Source of the DNA: Cyanidiococcus yangmingshanensis
Taxonomy: Eukaryota > Rhodophyta > Bangiophyceae > Cyanidiales > Cyanidiaceae
Reading direction: 5' to 3'
DNA: 64,000 bases
NCBI GenBank assembly: GCA_013995675.1
Contig: VWRR01000009.1
Span: 310,001 to 374,000, forward strand
In this document: piece after piece, positions 54,428 to 64,000 of the stretch
Numbering within the stretch: position 1 is the first letter of the stretch
Layout: each line of letters opens with the position of its first letter
Made by a program: the position numbers and the translations under genes
The notes under the pieces: generated by a model
Databases searched by the model: none
What the model was told of the DNA's origin: nothing
What the model saw: only the letters and a program-made list of their open reading frames with translations

Positions 54428-56704
54428 ATGACCGAGTCAAGTGACCCCGATGCCTACGATATGGTTGAGATGGTCTCGTATACGGAGGAGTTTCACAGCG
54501 ATGCGTTGACAACGTTTCTGCGACGCAGACACGTGCTGGACCTCGGTCTGCGTTATCACACCGTGGCTGTGCTGGGCTGCCAGTCGTCTGGCAAGTCGAC
54601 ACTCCTCAACCTCCTGTTTGGGACGCGTTTCCCCACCATGGACGCGAGTCTGGGGCGTTATCAAGTGACCAGAGGGATCTGGCTCGGTGTGGATGCGCGT
54701 AGCGGGAGAATCCTGGTTTTAGACTTGGAGGGAACCGACTCACGCGAGCGCGGTGAGACTGCTGCCTCTTTTGAGCGCAAGTCAGCGCTCTTTGCCCTCG
54801 CACTAGCAGAGGTACTGGTGATCAATGTTTGGGCCCAGGACGTTGGCCGGTATAACGCGGCGAACTTGGCACTCTTGCGCACGGTGCTCGAGCAGGATGT
54901 TGCGCTGTTTCATCGGGAGGCACGACGAACTCGTCTGCTCTTTGTCCTTCGCGATCACGTGAGCACGCCGCTAGTTCTGCTGGAGCAGACTCTTCGTGAT
55001 GACCTTGAACGTATCTGGTCGAGCATCAGCAAACCTGCAGCACTGGAGAAGGCCTCATTATCGACCTTTTTTGATGTGGAGTACACGAGCTTGCCGCACA
55101 AGGAATTCCATGCCGATGCGTTTTGTCAAGCGGTCGATGGTCTTCGAGAACGCTTCTACAAGCGTGAGTCGGAGATTTTCCAGGACAGCTATCATCGGGG
55201 TATTGCGGCCGATGGATTCAGTACTTTCTGTAAGCAGATCTGGCAGGTTGTCCGCGAAAATCGAGAGCTCGATATTCCCACCGAGAAAGAGGCGCTTGCT
55301 CGGATCCGTTGTGAGGAGATTGCCCACGAGGTAGCTGCATTCTTCGATGAACAAGCGCTTGACTTGGCTGCTGCCTATGATCGAGTCATGGAGCTCTACG
55401 CCGAGCGCTCGGCCCGATATATTGGGCACGTTGCGGAGGCGAAACGACAGTCCCTGCACGAGTTGCTTTCGTTGCGTGCTCGCGATGCCTATCTCCATCG
55501 TCTACATACCCAGATAGAGGAGGCAGGTAATCGCTTTGAGTGTTTTATGCAAGTGACATTGGGAACGGATGCAATCAAATCCAAACCCTGGCAAGGTTTC
55601 GTGGGGCGTCTCGAACGACACTGCGACGAACTCGATACAGCCTGGACGAATGTGGCAACGATTCCAACGCCTTTTGTGAACGATGAACCCTGGTGTACCA
55701 TGTTACGAGACCAGACCCGTCGTTATCGAGAGCGTTTGGAGACGCTCTCTGCGCAGGCACGACAGCGCGTCGCGAATCTGCTTTTGGACGAGGCTGCTAC
55801 GTACTTTACGCAGCGGGTACAGGAACCTTTGTGGGACGCTCTCGACCATGCCGGTGAGGATCAAGAAGTGTTAAGCTTTTGGGATCAGGTTCAGAAGCAG
55901 GTGATTGATCGAGTTCGAGGGGAGTCGGAGCTTCGGTTGATGGATCTACTCGCCGAGGCCGGTCTCGAGAATACCGAGCAGCAGCAGCAGCAGCAGCAGC
56001 AGCAGACCGCGACAAGCACCAGGAAGCTGCTGGAACAGCATCGCGAGCAGACGGCCGAATTAGTGCGGCGGCATTTGCGAGAGCTGGGACAGTCAACGTC
56101 ATCGCTGCTTCTTCATGTCATGAAACGCTTTGAAGACGCGTTTCGGTTTGAGCCCAAACATCGTGTTCCTCGTGTCTGGCGACCGAGTGATGATGTTCGC
56201 GCTGCTTGGACGGAAGCGATTCAGTTCGCTATGTATCTGCTCACGTTGATGCAGCATGTCTCGATTGATCATGTCGAATCGTGTATGCTGCATGAGACAC
56301 AGTTGCAGTCGATCCGTGGAGCGCTAGAGGAGCGTGCTGCCGGCATCTACACCGAGGCAGTTCGTGCTCAGGAGGCAGCTCGGGTACATCATCGGATTCC
56401 CTGGTGGATCTTGATCCTCATGGCCATGCTCGGCTGGAATGAGTTTGTTGCCCTGCTGCAACGACCGCTTTTGCTTTTGTTCATGCTCTTTATGGTTGCC
56501 GTGCTCGTGGTTCTGGAGCGATTGAGGTTGTTCGCGCCAGCAAGGCGAGCTGCTCAAGCCATTGCCTGGCGTATGGTTGCTGGGGCTGTGCGCTCTCTGC
56601 AGGAGATGGGTGCTCCTGGTGACTGGAGCACCGTTCGTGTGCCTTCTACCAGCGATCGCTCCGCAGCACACTTGAGCAACCCCGCGAAACATCACTCGGA
56701 ATGA
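54428..56704 (+). CDS. SEY1: SEY1/RHD3-type dynamin-like ER fusion GTPase
   Basis: An ER membrane GTPase that fuses tubules to build the ER network (yeast Sey1p, plant RHD3, analogous to atlastin). The 758-residue product has the G1 P-loop VAVLGCQSSGKSTLLNLLFG (about residue 50), FPTMDASLGRYQVTRGIWLG, G3 LVLDLEGTDSRERGE and the RD-type G4 LLFVLRDHVSTPLVLLEQTL. A long helical middle follows, then two hydrophobic segments (WWILILMAMLGWNEFVALL and LLLLFMLFMVAVLVVLERL, about 655-700) and a short amphipathic tail. Nine CAG codons (55979-56005) give a poly-Gln run. The ATG at 54428 follows a GTG-only extension. Confidence 0.96.
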   Translation: MTESSDPDAYDMVEMVSYTEEFHSDALTTFLRRRHVLDLGLRYHTVAVLGCQSSGKSTLLNLLFGTRFPTMDASLGRYQVTRGIWLGVDARSGRILVLDLEGTDSRERGETAASFERKSALFALALAEVLVINVWAQDVGRYNAANLALLRTVLEQDVALFHREARRTRLLFVLRDHVSTPLVLLEQTLRDDLERIWSSISKPAALEKASLSTFFDVEYTSLPHKEFHADAFCQAVDGLRERFYKRESEIFQDSYHRGIAADGFSTFCKQIWQVVRENRELDIPTEKEALARIRCEEIAHEVAAFFDEQALDLAAAYDRVMELYAERSARYIGHVAEAKRQSLHELLSLRARDAYLHRLHTQIEEAGNRFECFMQVTLGTDAIKSKPWQGFVGRLERHCDELDTAWTNVATIPTPFVNDEPWCTMLRDQTRRYRERLETLSAQARQRVANLLLDEAATYFTQRVQEPLWDALDHAGEDQEVLSFWDQVQKQVIDRVRGESELRLMDLLAEAGLENTEQQQQQQQQQTATSTRKLLEQHREQTAELVRRHLRELGQSTSSLLLHVMKRFEDAFRFEPKHRVPRVWRPSDDVRAAWTEAIQFAMYLLTLMQHVSIDHVESCMLHETQLQSIRGALEERAAGIYTEAVRAQEAARVHHRIPWWILILMAMLGWNEFVALLQRPLLLLFMLFMVAVLVVLERLRLFAPARRAAQAIAWRMVAGAVRSLQEMGAPGDWSTVRVPSTSDRSAAHLSNPAKHHSE
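55979..56005 (+). repeat. (CAG)9 trinucleotide run in SEY1
   Basis: Nine perfect CAG codons encode nine Gln in the helical middle domain. A similar GCA/CAG run encodes Ala in FIGNL1. Confidence 0.98.
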
Positions 56705-57268
56705 AGAACGGTTGCTGTTCGGTCGTAAAGAGGACGTACTCGTTCCAGAGCGTGAGATGCAGCACGACACCTGATCCAGTCGGTGGTTCGCCAACAGCAT
56801 TGATGTACCGAAAAAAATCTCGTGATTCTACGCTTTTTATCGATTGTGAATCGGAGATAGGTACTGGTCTCGGGCGGGAGGCATCCACAGAGACGGATGC
56901 CCGGTTTCGATACAGAGGCCCTTGGCTCTGCCCATCATGATGCTTCGTGATCGAGCGGATGCTGCAGCGCACTGGGTCACCATGGACCTTTCTATCCATC
57001 AGGAGGTGCATCGCAAACTTGAAAAAGCAAACTTTGGTCTGCGAGCGATTCTGTCGTCGCGAGCGTTCAAAAGCTCCGCCCTTTCGAACATCCATCCCTG
57101 GTCAACGATAACCGATTCCGAATCCCGGGTCTGAATGTTGCTCGCGTTTTCAACACCTGCATGATCAAGTTCATCGACCTGGTCTCGCCAGCGGGAAAAA
57201 AGATTTGTTGAACTGACGTCTCGAGCGGTCGCGTATTCCAGAGCCGACACGCCGGCGCTCATGCAACC
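56705..57268. other. Convergent spacer
   Basis: 560 bp between SEY1 and CDK7 gene ends; nothing recognised. Confidence 0.4.
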
Positions 57269-58258
57269 CTAGCGAGGCGGTTGTTCCTTCTTTGCGGTCT
57301 GTCGCTGTGCTTGACATCTTCGCCAGCGCGCCATTAGGTCTCGCGGATCACTTTCCGCTGCTCCTGTATGAAAGTAGTCATGTGCTAATGCCTCTTTTGC
57401 CGAGATGCGCTCGTTGGGGTTGAGTGCAAGCATCCGAGCGAGCAGATCTAGTGCAGCTGGTGGAGCTGCACGAAACAGTTCCGACAAGGGTGGCTGCTGT
57501 GTCGGCGTGAACGCCATATAAGCCGGTAGGGCATCGACTCCGGGCCATTGTTGGGGGTCTGGCGTCCCCAGTGTCGCAAAGATCTTCCCTAGTTGGTCCA
57601 GATCGTTCTGTCCAGGTAGAAAGGGAACTCGTCGCATGAGTTCCGCAAAGATGCAGCCTACGGACCACATGTCGACGGCTGGACCATAAGCGGTCGCCCC
57701 AAAGAGCAACTCGGGGGCTCGATACCAGCGAGTCACCACTTGGTGGGTCATTCGACGACCGTGCTCGGTCCCCAGGTCGGGCTCTGCATAGACTCGAGCG
57801 AGACCAAAGTCAGCCAGTTTGACCACTCCATCGGACGTTATGAGCAAGTTGCTCGGCTTGAGATCGCGATGTAGGACCCAGTTTTCGTGACAGGCTGCGA
57901 CACCCTCAAGCAGCTGTCGCAGACAATTTTTGATGTCACCTTGGCTCAGAACAAGGTTGCGTTCGGTGATCAAGCGCTCCAAGTCTGTCTCGCAGTACTC
58001 GTAGACTAGGTAGAGCTCCGACGCCTTGGTGCTATACACATCCAGAAGCGAGATAATGTTTGCATGGCCACAGAGCTCTGGCAAGAGTCGCAGCTCACGC
58101 CACGCGGTCATCGACACCCCAGCTGTGTAGTCCGCTAGACGCACTTTCTTCAACGCGACTGGTTGAGCGGTACACCGATCCGTAGCCAAGTAAACCACAC
58201 CATATGTTCCTTGTCCCAACACACGCTTTTTCTCATATCTTTCAGCAGGTTCAATCAT
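57269..58258 (-). CDS. CDK7: CDK7-type CDK-activating kinase
   Basis: The catalytic subunit of CAK/TFIIH, which phosphorylates CDKs and the RNA polymerase II tail. In 329 residues: Gly loop RVLGQGTYGVVYLATDRC, lysine K37 in VALKKVRL, a cyclin helix SMTAWREL in place of NRTALRE, HRDLKPSN with D132, DFG D150, and T-loop Thr171 in RRMTHQVVTRWYRAPELLFG. The CDK7 tone is clear in AVDMWSVGCIFAELMRRVPF, LPGQNDLDQLGKIFATLGTP, then PQQWPGVDALPAYMAF. The T-loop Thr for activating phosphorylation is present. The ATG at 58258 (MIEPAERYEKK) was chosen; the open frame continues upstream without another ATG. Divergent from FIGNL1 with under 100 bp between the starts. Confidence 0.94.
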   Translation of the reverse strand: MIEPAERYEKKRVLGQGTYGVVYLATDRCTAQPVALKKVRLADYTAGVSMTAWRELRLLPELCGHANIISLLDVYSTKASELYLVYEYCETDLERLITERNLVLSQGDIKNCLRQLLEGVAACHENWVLHRDLKPSNLLITSDGVVKLADFGLARVYAEPDLGTEHGRRMTHQVVTRWYRAPELLFGATAYGPAVDMWSVGCIFAELMRRVPFLPGQNDLDQLGKIFATLGTPDPQQWPGVDALPAYMAFTPTQQPPLSELFRAAPPAALDLLARMLALNPNERISAKEALAHDYFHTGAAESDPRDLMARWRRCQAQRQTAKKEQPPR

Positions 58259-58354
58259 ATACAAAACCCAGCAAGACTGGAAGGACAAGTCATTTATCCA
58301 GACCGGTGACGAACGAGCGCGACTTGTCGTAGAACGCGCCAACCTGAGCCTTTT

Positions 58355-60055
58355 ATGTTGCCACTGCTGGTCGTTGTGCACCAGCGGCTTATCCTGAGCG
58401 TCGATCACTCGCGACTAGGAATGGTTGAAGAGCAGGAAGTGTGGAAGTATGCGCTTCATGAGCTTCGAGGAGAGCATGCTTTGCTGGAACGCTGGGCGCT
58501 CGATCGTCTGCAGGAGGACGCTGTCTACTGGGCAGTGGCGAGGCGTCAGCGAGCTCGACGCCATCCTATCCGACAGCAAGCCATAGCGAGGCTAGAGGCG
58601 TTGCTGGGGCCGCTTCTTACGTCTGAGTGTGGTCGACCGAAGGATGATTCGCTCGAGCTGGGCGACCTGGTCGCGTTTCTGCGAGACGAGGAGGTGTGGC
58701 GGGCACTGGCTCCCTCCGTCGCTACACCAGTGATCGCCCGAGACGACAAGGAGAACGCTTCGACCCAGTTCCACAGTCGCGCAGCAGCAGCGTTACGTCC
58801 AGGTTCCGGCAGAGCGCCAAGCACGGCCGGTATTGCTGACCCGAAGACAAGGGTTGACAGTGATTGCGACCAAGCCGATGGGAATACTTCGGGGCGTGAG
58901 CAAACACCTGCCCAGAACAGAAGCGCTCATGCTGCTTTCCGCAGTGCTAGTGGCAATAACTTGGCGACAGTACGCCCACAGCGAGCAACCAGTAGTTTCA
59001 CGCTGCCACGACGAGTAGGTGCTCCCGAGCAAGCCAGTCTCGGTATGAAGCGCTTACGTGATGTTCATCGACAAGCAGCAGCAGCAGCAGCAGCAGCGCC
59101 CGAGACAGAGCATGCTGGCCTGGAGCTCCCCGACGTTCCGAACGTGGAGCCACGGCTGGTCGAAATGGTGATGCAGGAGATTCTGGACCAATCCCCTGGG
59201 GTTAGCTGGGACGATATCGCTGGGCTTGAGTATGCGAAGCGTTGTGTAATGGAGGCAGTTGTATGGCCAATGGTCCGTCCGGATCTGTTTCGTGGGGTTC
59301 GTGGTCCACCGCGAGGCGTCCTGCTCTTCGGCCCGCCTGGCACCGGCAAGACAATGATCGGTCGAGCCATTGCTTCGCTTTCAGGAGCACGTTTTTTCAA
59401 TATTTCGGCATCGTCACTCATGTCGAAATGGGTAGGCGAGAGCGAGAAACTCGTGCGAGCGTTGTTTGGTGTCGCTCGCGCCCTTCAACCCTCAGTGATT
59501 TTTATCGATGAAATGGACTCGATGCTGAGTGCTCGCTCCGAGCATGATGCAGAGAGTTCTCGTCGCATCAAGACAGAGTTTCTTATACAGATGGACGGTG
59601 CTGCAACAAACCGTGAAGATCGAGTGCTGGTCATTGGGGCGAGCAATCGACCTCAGGAGCTGGATCAGGCTTGGCGTCGTCGCATGGCACGTCGTCTGTA
59701 CATACCTCTTCCGGATCGCAAAGCACGACGTGGGATGCTTGAAAACTTGCTCCGTGATCAGCGGCACGTACTGGGTGATGCTGAACTAGAACATGTCGTC
59801 GATATGTTGCAGGGCTACTCTGGGAGTGATGTCTATGCGGCGTGCGCAGAGGCTGCGCTCGGGCCCGTTCGAGACCTCGGCGAGGACATTGCTCAGGTTT
59901 CGGTGGATGATGTTCGACCCATTGATGAGAACGACTTCAAACGAGCCATGACGGTTGTTCGACGCAGCGTTTCTGACGACGAGGTACTAGCCTATGAGCG
60001 ATGGAATGCGGAGCATGGCTCGTTTCCGCACAACGAGTCGGTAGCAAGTTCGTGA
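58355..60055 (+). CDS. FIGNL1: Fidgetin-like 1 AAA ATPase
   Basis: A nuclear AAA+ ATPase that regulates RAD51 and limits meiotic crossovers in plants and animals. The 566-residue protein has a disordered N-terminal half, then [20 protein letters not shown] and [20 protein letters not shown], the FIGNL1 entry to the ATPase core. Walker A is [13 protein letters not shown] (about residue 326), Walker B is [11 protein letters not shown] (about 381), sensor and arginine-finger parts are [20 protein letters not shown] and RRLYIPLPD, and the C-terminal Vps4-like helix is [20 protein letters not shown]. Eight Ala from a GCA run follow RDVHRQ. A second ATG at 58421 ([10 protein letters not shown]) is a possible alternative start. 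Confidence 0.94.
   Translation: MLPLLVVVHQRLILSVDHSRLGMVEEQEVWKYALHELRGEHALLERWALDRLQEDAVYWAVARRQRARRHPIRQQAIARLEALLGPLLTSECGRPKDDSLELGDLVAFLRDEEVWRALAPSVATPVIARDDKENASTQFHSRAAAALRPGSGRAPSTAGIADPKTRVDSDCDQADGNTSGREQTPAQNRSAHAAFRSASGNNLATVRPQRATSSFTLPRRVGAPEQASLGMKRLRDVHRQAAAAAAAAPETEHAGLELPDVPNVEPRLVEMVMQEILDQSPGVSWDDIAGLEYAKRCVMEAVVWPMVRPDLFRGVRGPPRGVLLFGPPGTGKTMIGRAIASLSGARFFNISASSLMSKWVGESEKLVRALFGVARALQPSVIFIDEMDSMLSARSEHDAESSRRIKTEFLIQMDGAATNREDRVLVIGASNRPQELDQAWRRRMARRLYIPLPDRKARRGMLENLLRDQRHVLGDAELEHVVDMLQGYSGSDVYAACAEAALGPVRDLGEDIAQVSVDDVRPIDENDFKRAMTVVRRSVSDDEVLAYERWNAEHGSFPHNESVASS
59075..59098 (+). repeat. (GCA)7-GCG run encoding poly-Ala in FIGNL1
   Basis: Seven GCA codons and one GCG give eight Ala just before the ATPase part. 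Confidence 0.97.
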
Positions 60056-61273
60056 TCGACAGCTGGTAATTTTCATCCTCGAGTCTTCGTAAATTTGTTC
60101 CAGTTGAGACGCTGGTGCACTTGGGATTCCATCCCAGTCCATGAACGATCCGTGAAGGTGATTTGCTGAGTTGAGTGGGTTCGCGTCGCTGCATGGGTTG
60201 CGTAGCTCGGTCTGATCTTTGGCAAGCACGCGTATCCGTGCCCATGGTTTGCAGACTGGCCCAATGTGAAGGAGCTCTCGGTTGTTCGTATTGTCGCATC
60301 GGTTGCTTCAGAACGCTCCAGGTGTTGCTGAACGTCCGCGGGGATTGCTTCACGCCTGCGTCGTTGGCAGAAGCAGCCGCTCCTGTCGCCCGGCTTTCGT
60401 TCTCTCCGTGGTGATGGCAGCAGCTTGCTGAAGTAGAGCACCAGAATTGGTGTTCGGATCCATGAAGCGAGTCCAGCAGGTATGCTTTGTGAGAATGAAC
60501 GGCATAATTCTGTTTTCGGACTGTGTAGGAGTGCTCTGTCCAGCGTCACTGAATCAAGACGCTCACGATGGGGGGCGCTGCTCATGACTGATGTCCATGG
60601 ATGCAGAACAAACTCTAGGTGGTCGTCGTCGTTGCACTGGCAGCACTGAGGATGCACTTTGTTGACGCAACTCGTCGTGAAGCCGCATGTAATATTCTGA
60701 AACGGGTACTGGTGAATGGAACAACCCGAGCGACTCGGTCGGCACCGCCAGAAGCGGCGTACGCGCCACTCATACCGTGTGAAGATGCTCATGCAACAGC
60801 GACATTACGTTGGTGTCAGACAACATAAACTGAGTGTCCATGGCAGCGTTCCGAATGCAAACTCGAAGCGTTCATCCGCACCGTGAAGTTAGCAGTATCG
60901 TGTCGTTCTCCAAACGAACCATATCCGCGATACGAGCACCTATTCGGTTCAGTGCGTCAACGTCTTGTTTCTGCGCAAGCTTTGATAGACTCACGAGTCT
61001 CGCAACGTCCAAACATCGACGCAGGATCAGAAACAGATGCCGGCCTCGGCATTAGGAGAATCAACACGGTTGCATCGAAGCATGGTTGGTTTCTACACGT
61101 GTCAGTGTTCCAAACGAGTAACCAATCAAGTCATAGGCTTCTTACCAAACTTGGTCGATCGCAACAAGTCATGATATCGTGTGTAGCTTGGTTCCCAAAG
61201 ATCGCTACTAGTTCATGGTTAGAACTCGCTCCTCACCTTCCTCTCATGCTATCGCAACGCTACAAAAGTGACT
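60056..61273. other. Convergent spacer of 1.2 kb
   Basis: Between the ends of FIGNL1 and PET117. A minus-strand frame at 60073-60792 (239 codons, basic, no family match) and weak plus-strand frames were not credited. Confidence 0.4.
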
Positions 61274-61474
61274 TTACTGCCGTGTCGTCGTTGTAGCAGC
61301 CTCATTTGACGAAGCTGACGGTTGTGGACGTTGACGCTGCTCCGTCTCCAGGCGCAGTTCGCGAAGGACACCAGCGCGCATACGAGCCGTCTGAGTCCGC
61401 TGACTCTCGTGAACGAACAGGATCACCCCAGTCGCGAACGCAAGGGATAGAATCAATGCAGTTCGTCCTCTCAT
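61274..61474 (-). CDS. PET117: PET117-like cytochrome c oxidase assembly factor
   Basis: A 66-residue mitochondrial inner-membrane protein. It starts MRGRTALILSLAFATGVILF, one membrane segment, followed by VHESQRTQTARMRAGVLREL, which parallels the VHxxQxxxxxRLRxGVxRDI of yeast and human PET117, needed for heme A-related COX assembly. The C-terminus is a short Gln/Thr-rich tail. The frame is open upstream, but the ATG at 61474 fits the family start. Divergent from ISD11 with 273 bp between. Confidence 0.82.
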   Translation of the reverse strand: MRGRTALILSLAFATGVILFVHESQRTQTARMRAGVLRELRLETEQRQRPQPSASSNEAATTTTRQ

Positions 61475-61747
61475 ATCCAGTCCAGTGTCCACGGATAGCA
61501 CGAATATCCCAGTATGCAAAACTTGGGTCAATTCTTTCGAGATCAGACTATTGATTGCTCCAGGAGTTTCGTTAGAGGCGAGGTCGTCAGCAGCGCTTGT
61601 TCCGTGGTCTGCTCGACGGCGAGGGCAACGTTGCCCCCTTACACAACGTTTCTGTACAGTGTATTTCCACGGTTCCGGGTGCTTTGCTCAGCCAGCGTTC
61701 AACGTTTGGTTTTTTCAGATACGTTTCGGGGCTTTCTATAACCACTC
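61475..61747. promoter_or_regulatory. Bidirectional promoter of PET117 and ISD11
   Basis: 273 bp between the starts of two small mitochondrial biogenesis genes. No specific motif could be assigned. Confidence 0.4.
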
Positions 61748-62044
61748 ATGCAGGAGATGCGGTCGCAAGTGCTCACGCTATACCGTGCACTGCTACGACA
61801 GTGTGAGCGGTTTGCAGACGCCAACATACGCGCTTACACACAACGACGAGTTCGGGCGGGTTTTCGCGAGAATCAGCACTTAGAGGATCCTGAACGAATA
61901 GCAAGCGCCCTCGAGGAAGCTCGAAAGGACCTAGAGATGATGAGACGTCAGTCCACGATCAGTCAAATGTACCCGCCGCCTCCTTATGTGGTGGAGTCGG
62001 CGGCTGGGTTGCGGTCGATGAAGCCACCGAACCCGTCGCGTTAA
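61748..62044 (+). CDS. ISD11: ISD11/LYRM4 LYR protein
   Basis: The small LYR protein that stabilises the cysteine desulfurase NFS1 in mitochondrial Fe-S cluster assembly. The 98 residues begin MQEMRSQVLTLYRALLRQCE, with the LYR motif LYRALLR, then RFADANIRAYTQRRVRAGFR (F-x-x-x-N-x-R family core), ENQHLEDPERIASALEEARK and DLEMMRRQSTISQMYPPPPY. Spacing and length match LYRM4 closely. The start ATG is unambiguous. Confidence 0.93.
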   Translation: MQEMRSQVLTLYRALLRQCERFADANIRAYTQRRVRAGFRENQHLEDPERIASALEEARKDLEMMRRQSTISQMYPPPPYVVESAAGLRSMKPPNPSR

Positions 62045-63298
62045 AGCACGTTAGGTGGAGCTCACTGGTTGCATTGCACCGGAGCAGCTCGATCTCCTGG
62101 TCGTGTCTGGCTGCTTTCGTGTCGACGTGAACGCTGCTGAGCGCCAGCGCTCGTTTGTCGCTCTCAGCAGCGCGTGTTTTTGGTTTGAGGCACGCCAACT
62201 GTTCTCTTTCGGGAGGAATAGTATTCGGACCCACTGCTTTGATAGCGTCTTGGTGATGATGAACGAACCGGATACCAGAGAATGCTCCACGAGCCATTTC
62301 GAAGCAAGCAATGATGTCGGTATGATACGCACGCGGCAGCACCTGTCGTTACTCGACGGAATTCGAGGCTTCATGTTTAGGACCGAGGGTCCTAGTATCG
62401 CACAAGTCCACGTTATGGTGCACTTTCGATGAACGTGCCTGCTAAGCAGCACGCTCTTGAATCATTCACGTCAGATGACCCCGAATTGGCATCAATTCAC
62501 ACGGGAACGCAAAAGCAGACGATGCTTCGATCAAAAACGATGAACGAGACGCTCTCGTCGTCGACGTACCATCCCTAGGATGCAGCATTCGACGCACCCA
62601 CCTTGTCTCGCAAGATATCGAGAGCTCGATCACTACTGGTGATTCGCTGCAGCCTCTTTCGTGAAAGGATGGACAAGGACGTTGGCGCTATCGAGCCACA
62701 GCGGTGCTCCGGAAAGCCGCGAATCAACGAACAAGGCCCAGAGGTTAGCGTCGAAAAACTGGGTCTATTTGCTCGAGTCCTGCACGTCTGATCAGGAAAC
62801 GTGCGCCGGTGAGTACTCCAGACATGATCCTGGTTCAAAAGCCGAGCTTTCCTAAAGCAACCATAGATCTGTATCGAGCCATAGAATGTATCTCTATACG
62901 AAGATTCGTACACCCGAGATGATGCCTCGCCCCTATTCCTAGCTGTTGGACCATCAAAATGCCTGGAAAATAGACTGCAAGCCGAGCGTTAGCATTCGAA
63001 CCCCAGGACGTTGCTTGAGTCTATATTTGATGGTGTTCGGTTTCAGGGAACTTGGCCTGCAGAGTCCTTCAAGTGCGAAACAAGTCGCAGAAGGTTTCCA
63101 CAAGACGCCACTGGCCGAAACCCTTTCGGGACACTGAACGTTCTTCGGGCGGTGGTTGCGGCGAGGCGTTCTCCACTGCAGCTGGACCTTGGTTTTCAGG
63201 GTCAACGTACTGTCGACGAGCGTCTCGTCGTTGAGCGAGCAGAAAACAGCGACAACGTCTAAGCCGAGCCGCACCGCACCGCACCGCACCGCACCGTG
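62045..63298. other. Intergenic, no recognised gene
   Basis: 1.25 kb between ISD11 and the SWC5-like gene. Several frames (for example plus 62055-62432) lack ATG starts or families. It ends with a short (CACCG)n pentamer run at 63270-63295. Confidence 0.4.
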
Positions 63299-64000
63299 AT
63301 GGGGTCGACTGAGAGCGGAGGCGAGTCCGGCCGGGCGACTCCGTCTGCGGTAGAGAGCACCCAGGAGGCAGCGTTGGAGACATCACTCACCCTGGCCTTG
63401 GAGCCGCTCTGGAATCAAACGACGTCTGAAGCGAAGGAGCGTGCAACGTTGGCAAACGATGACGATAGTCGTGGTCAAGATGGCGGCACTCACGAAGACG
63501 AACGAACGTCTGTTGATCAAGTATGGCGTGAGCTCAAGTCGGACAAGGGCCCAGCAAGAGCGTCTGACCGTGTTGCCAACCGTGTAGGCCTCACGGAGGA
63601 GCAGTTTGAGCGTGTTTGGAGCGCACTGAAAAGACCTCGGCGACCGGGACGAGGTTCGCAGAGCCCTTCGGGCGAGTTGCGAGACCCGTGGCGACGGCTT
63701 GTGAGTAAGCGCCGCCCCAGTACGCTCGATTCGCTGCTAGGTACAGGGTCTTCTACCAGCTCACCAGCACCCGGCGCTTCAGTGTCTGCTGAAGGCGCCC
63801 AGTCGTCCAGTGGTCCCAGGAGGACTCCGACCAATGTGCCTTCATCGACTTTTATGCGTCGTCTCTCGAGCTTGCGAGATCGACCTGGCCAACCAAGCAC
63901 CCTGTTCCGGGCCCAACAACAATGGGAACGTTTCAAGGAAGATGCAGGTCTCAGGGAGGAATTGGAGCATTATAAAAAGAGTGAGAGACGATTCACGGAT
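63299..64000 (+). CDS. SWC5/CFDP1 (BCNT-C) chromatin remodelling subunit, 3' end outside window
   Basis: The right edge cuts this gene after 234 codons. The visible C-terminal part reads LSSLRDRPGQPSTLFRAQQQ, then WERFKEDAGLREELEHYKKS and ERRFTD. It matches the start of the BCNT-C domain (a WxxFKEExGlxEEL...HxK pattern) of SWC5 and human CFDP1, subunits of the SWR1/SRCAP remodeller that exchanges H2A for H2A.Z. The N-terminal 200 residues are acidic and low-complexity, as in SWC5, with a predicted helical patch at VDQVWRELKSDKGPARASDR. The ATG at 63299 is directly preceded by the CACCG pentamer run. Confidence 0.82.
   Translation, partial: MGSTESGGESGRATPSAVESTQEAALETSLTLALEPLWNQTTSEAKERATLANDDDSRGQDGGTHEDERTSVDQVWRELKSDKGPARASDRVANRVGLTEEQFERVWSALKRPRRPGRGSQSPSGELRDPWRRLVSKRRPSTLDSLLGTGSSTSSPAPGASVSAEGAQSSSGPRRTPTNVPSSTFMRRLSSLRDRPGQPSTLFRAQQQWERFKEDAGLREELEHYKKSERRFTD

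Noticed and set aside
60073-60792. 239-codon minus-strand frame after FIGNL1
   Set aside because: No motif and no conserved start; lies in a convergent spacer.
62975-63015. Possible tRNA T-arm (GGGTTCGAATGC on minus strand)
   Set aside because: The flanking bases do not pair as a T-stem and no acceptor or anticodon arm could be built.

Overview
The window looks like nuclear DNA of a compact, intron-poor, GC-rich red alga of the Cyanidioschyzon/Cyanidiococcus type. This is inferred from the gene set: plant-type families (REVEILLE-like MYB, PLATZ, chloroplast-type adenylate kinase, an RHD3-type SEY1 GTPase and a ferredoxin-domain protein that may be plastid-targeted) sit beside general eukaryotic genes. 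Nearly every gene is a single uninterrupted reading frame. No search could be run, so the organism is an inference.

Layout, left to right. 1-2.4 kb: the 5' part of RIO2 kinase (minus, running off the left edge) and ribosomal protein uS3. 4.5-10.7 kb: a SHAQKYF MYB/LCL transcription factor, cofilin and LSM12. 11.8-17.5 kb: one copy of each core histone, arranged as two divergent pairs (H2B-H2A, then H4-H3). 20.5-29.4 kb: a ferredoxin/DnaJ-zinc-finger fusion, a coiled-coil protein, an FAD amine-oxidase-like enzyme, a LisH/CTLH-WD40 protein and a multi-pass membrane protein. 30-36 kb: an ABC1/ADCK kinase, organellar ribosomal protein uS15 and a DUF1995-like protein. 37-49 kb: PLATZ, N-carbamoylputrescine amidase, a coiled-coil protein, an RNase II-family exoribonuclease, adenylate kinase and a small LYR-like protein. 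50.7-64 kb: a lysyl-oxidase-like secreted protein, syntaxin-5/SED5, SEY1, CDK7, fidgetin-like 1, PET117, ISD11 and the start of SWC5/CFDP1.

Functional themes are chromatin (four histones, SWC5), translation and its organelles (RIO2, uS3, uS15, RNase II), mitochondrial and Fe-S biogenesis (PET117, ISD11, LYR protein, ABC1K), secretory membranes (SED5, SEY1) and transcription or cell-cycle control (CDK7, MYB, PLATZ, FIGNL1).

Two features stand out. First, many intergenic regions carry their own short tandem array (44, 50, 52-54, 68-72, 73, 77, 94, 115, 142 bp and others, plus a pentamer satellite), and one array begins inside the last codons of histone H3. Second, at least five conserved genes (MYB, WD40, ABC1K, uS15, RNase II) have precise one-base frame breaks inside conserved protein sequence. 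These are most simply indels of assembly or biology, but they need checking. The lysyl-oxidase-like protein has lost its three copper-binding histidines.
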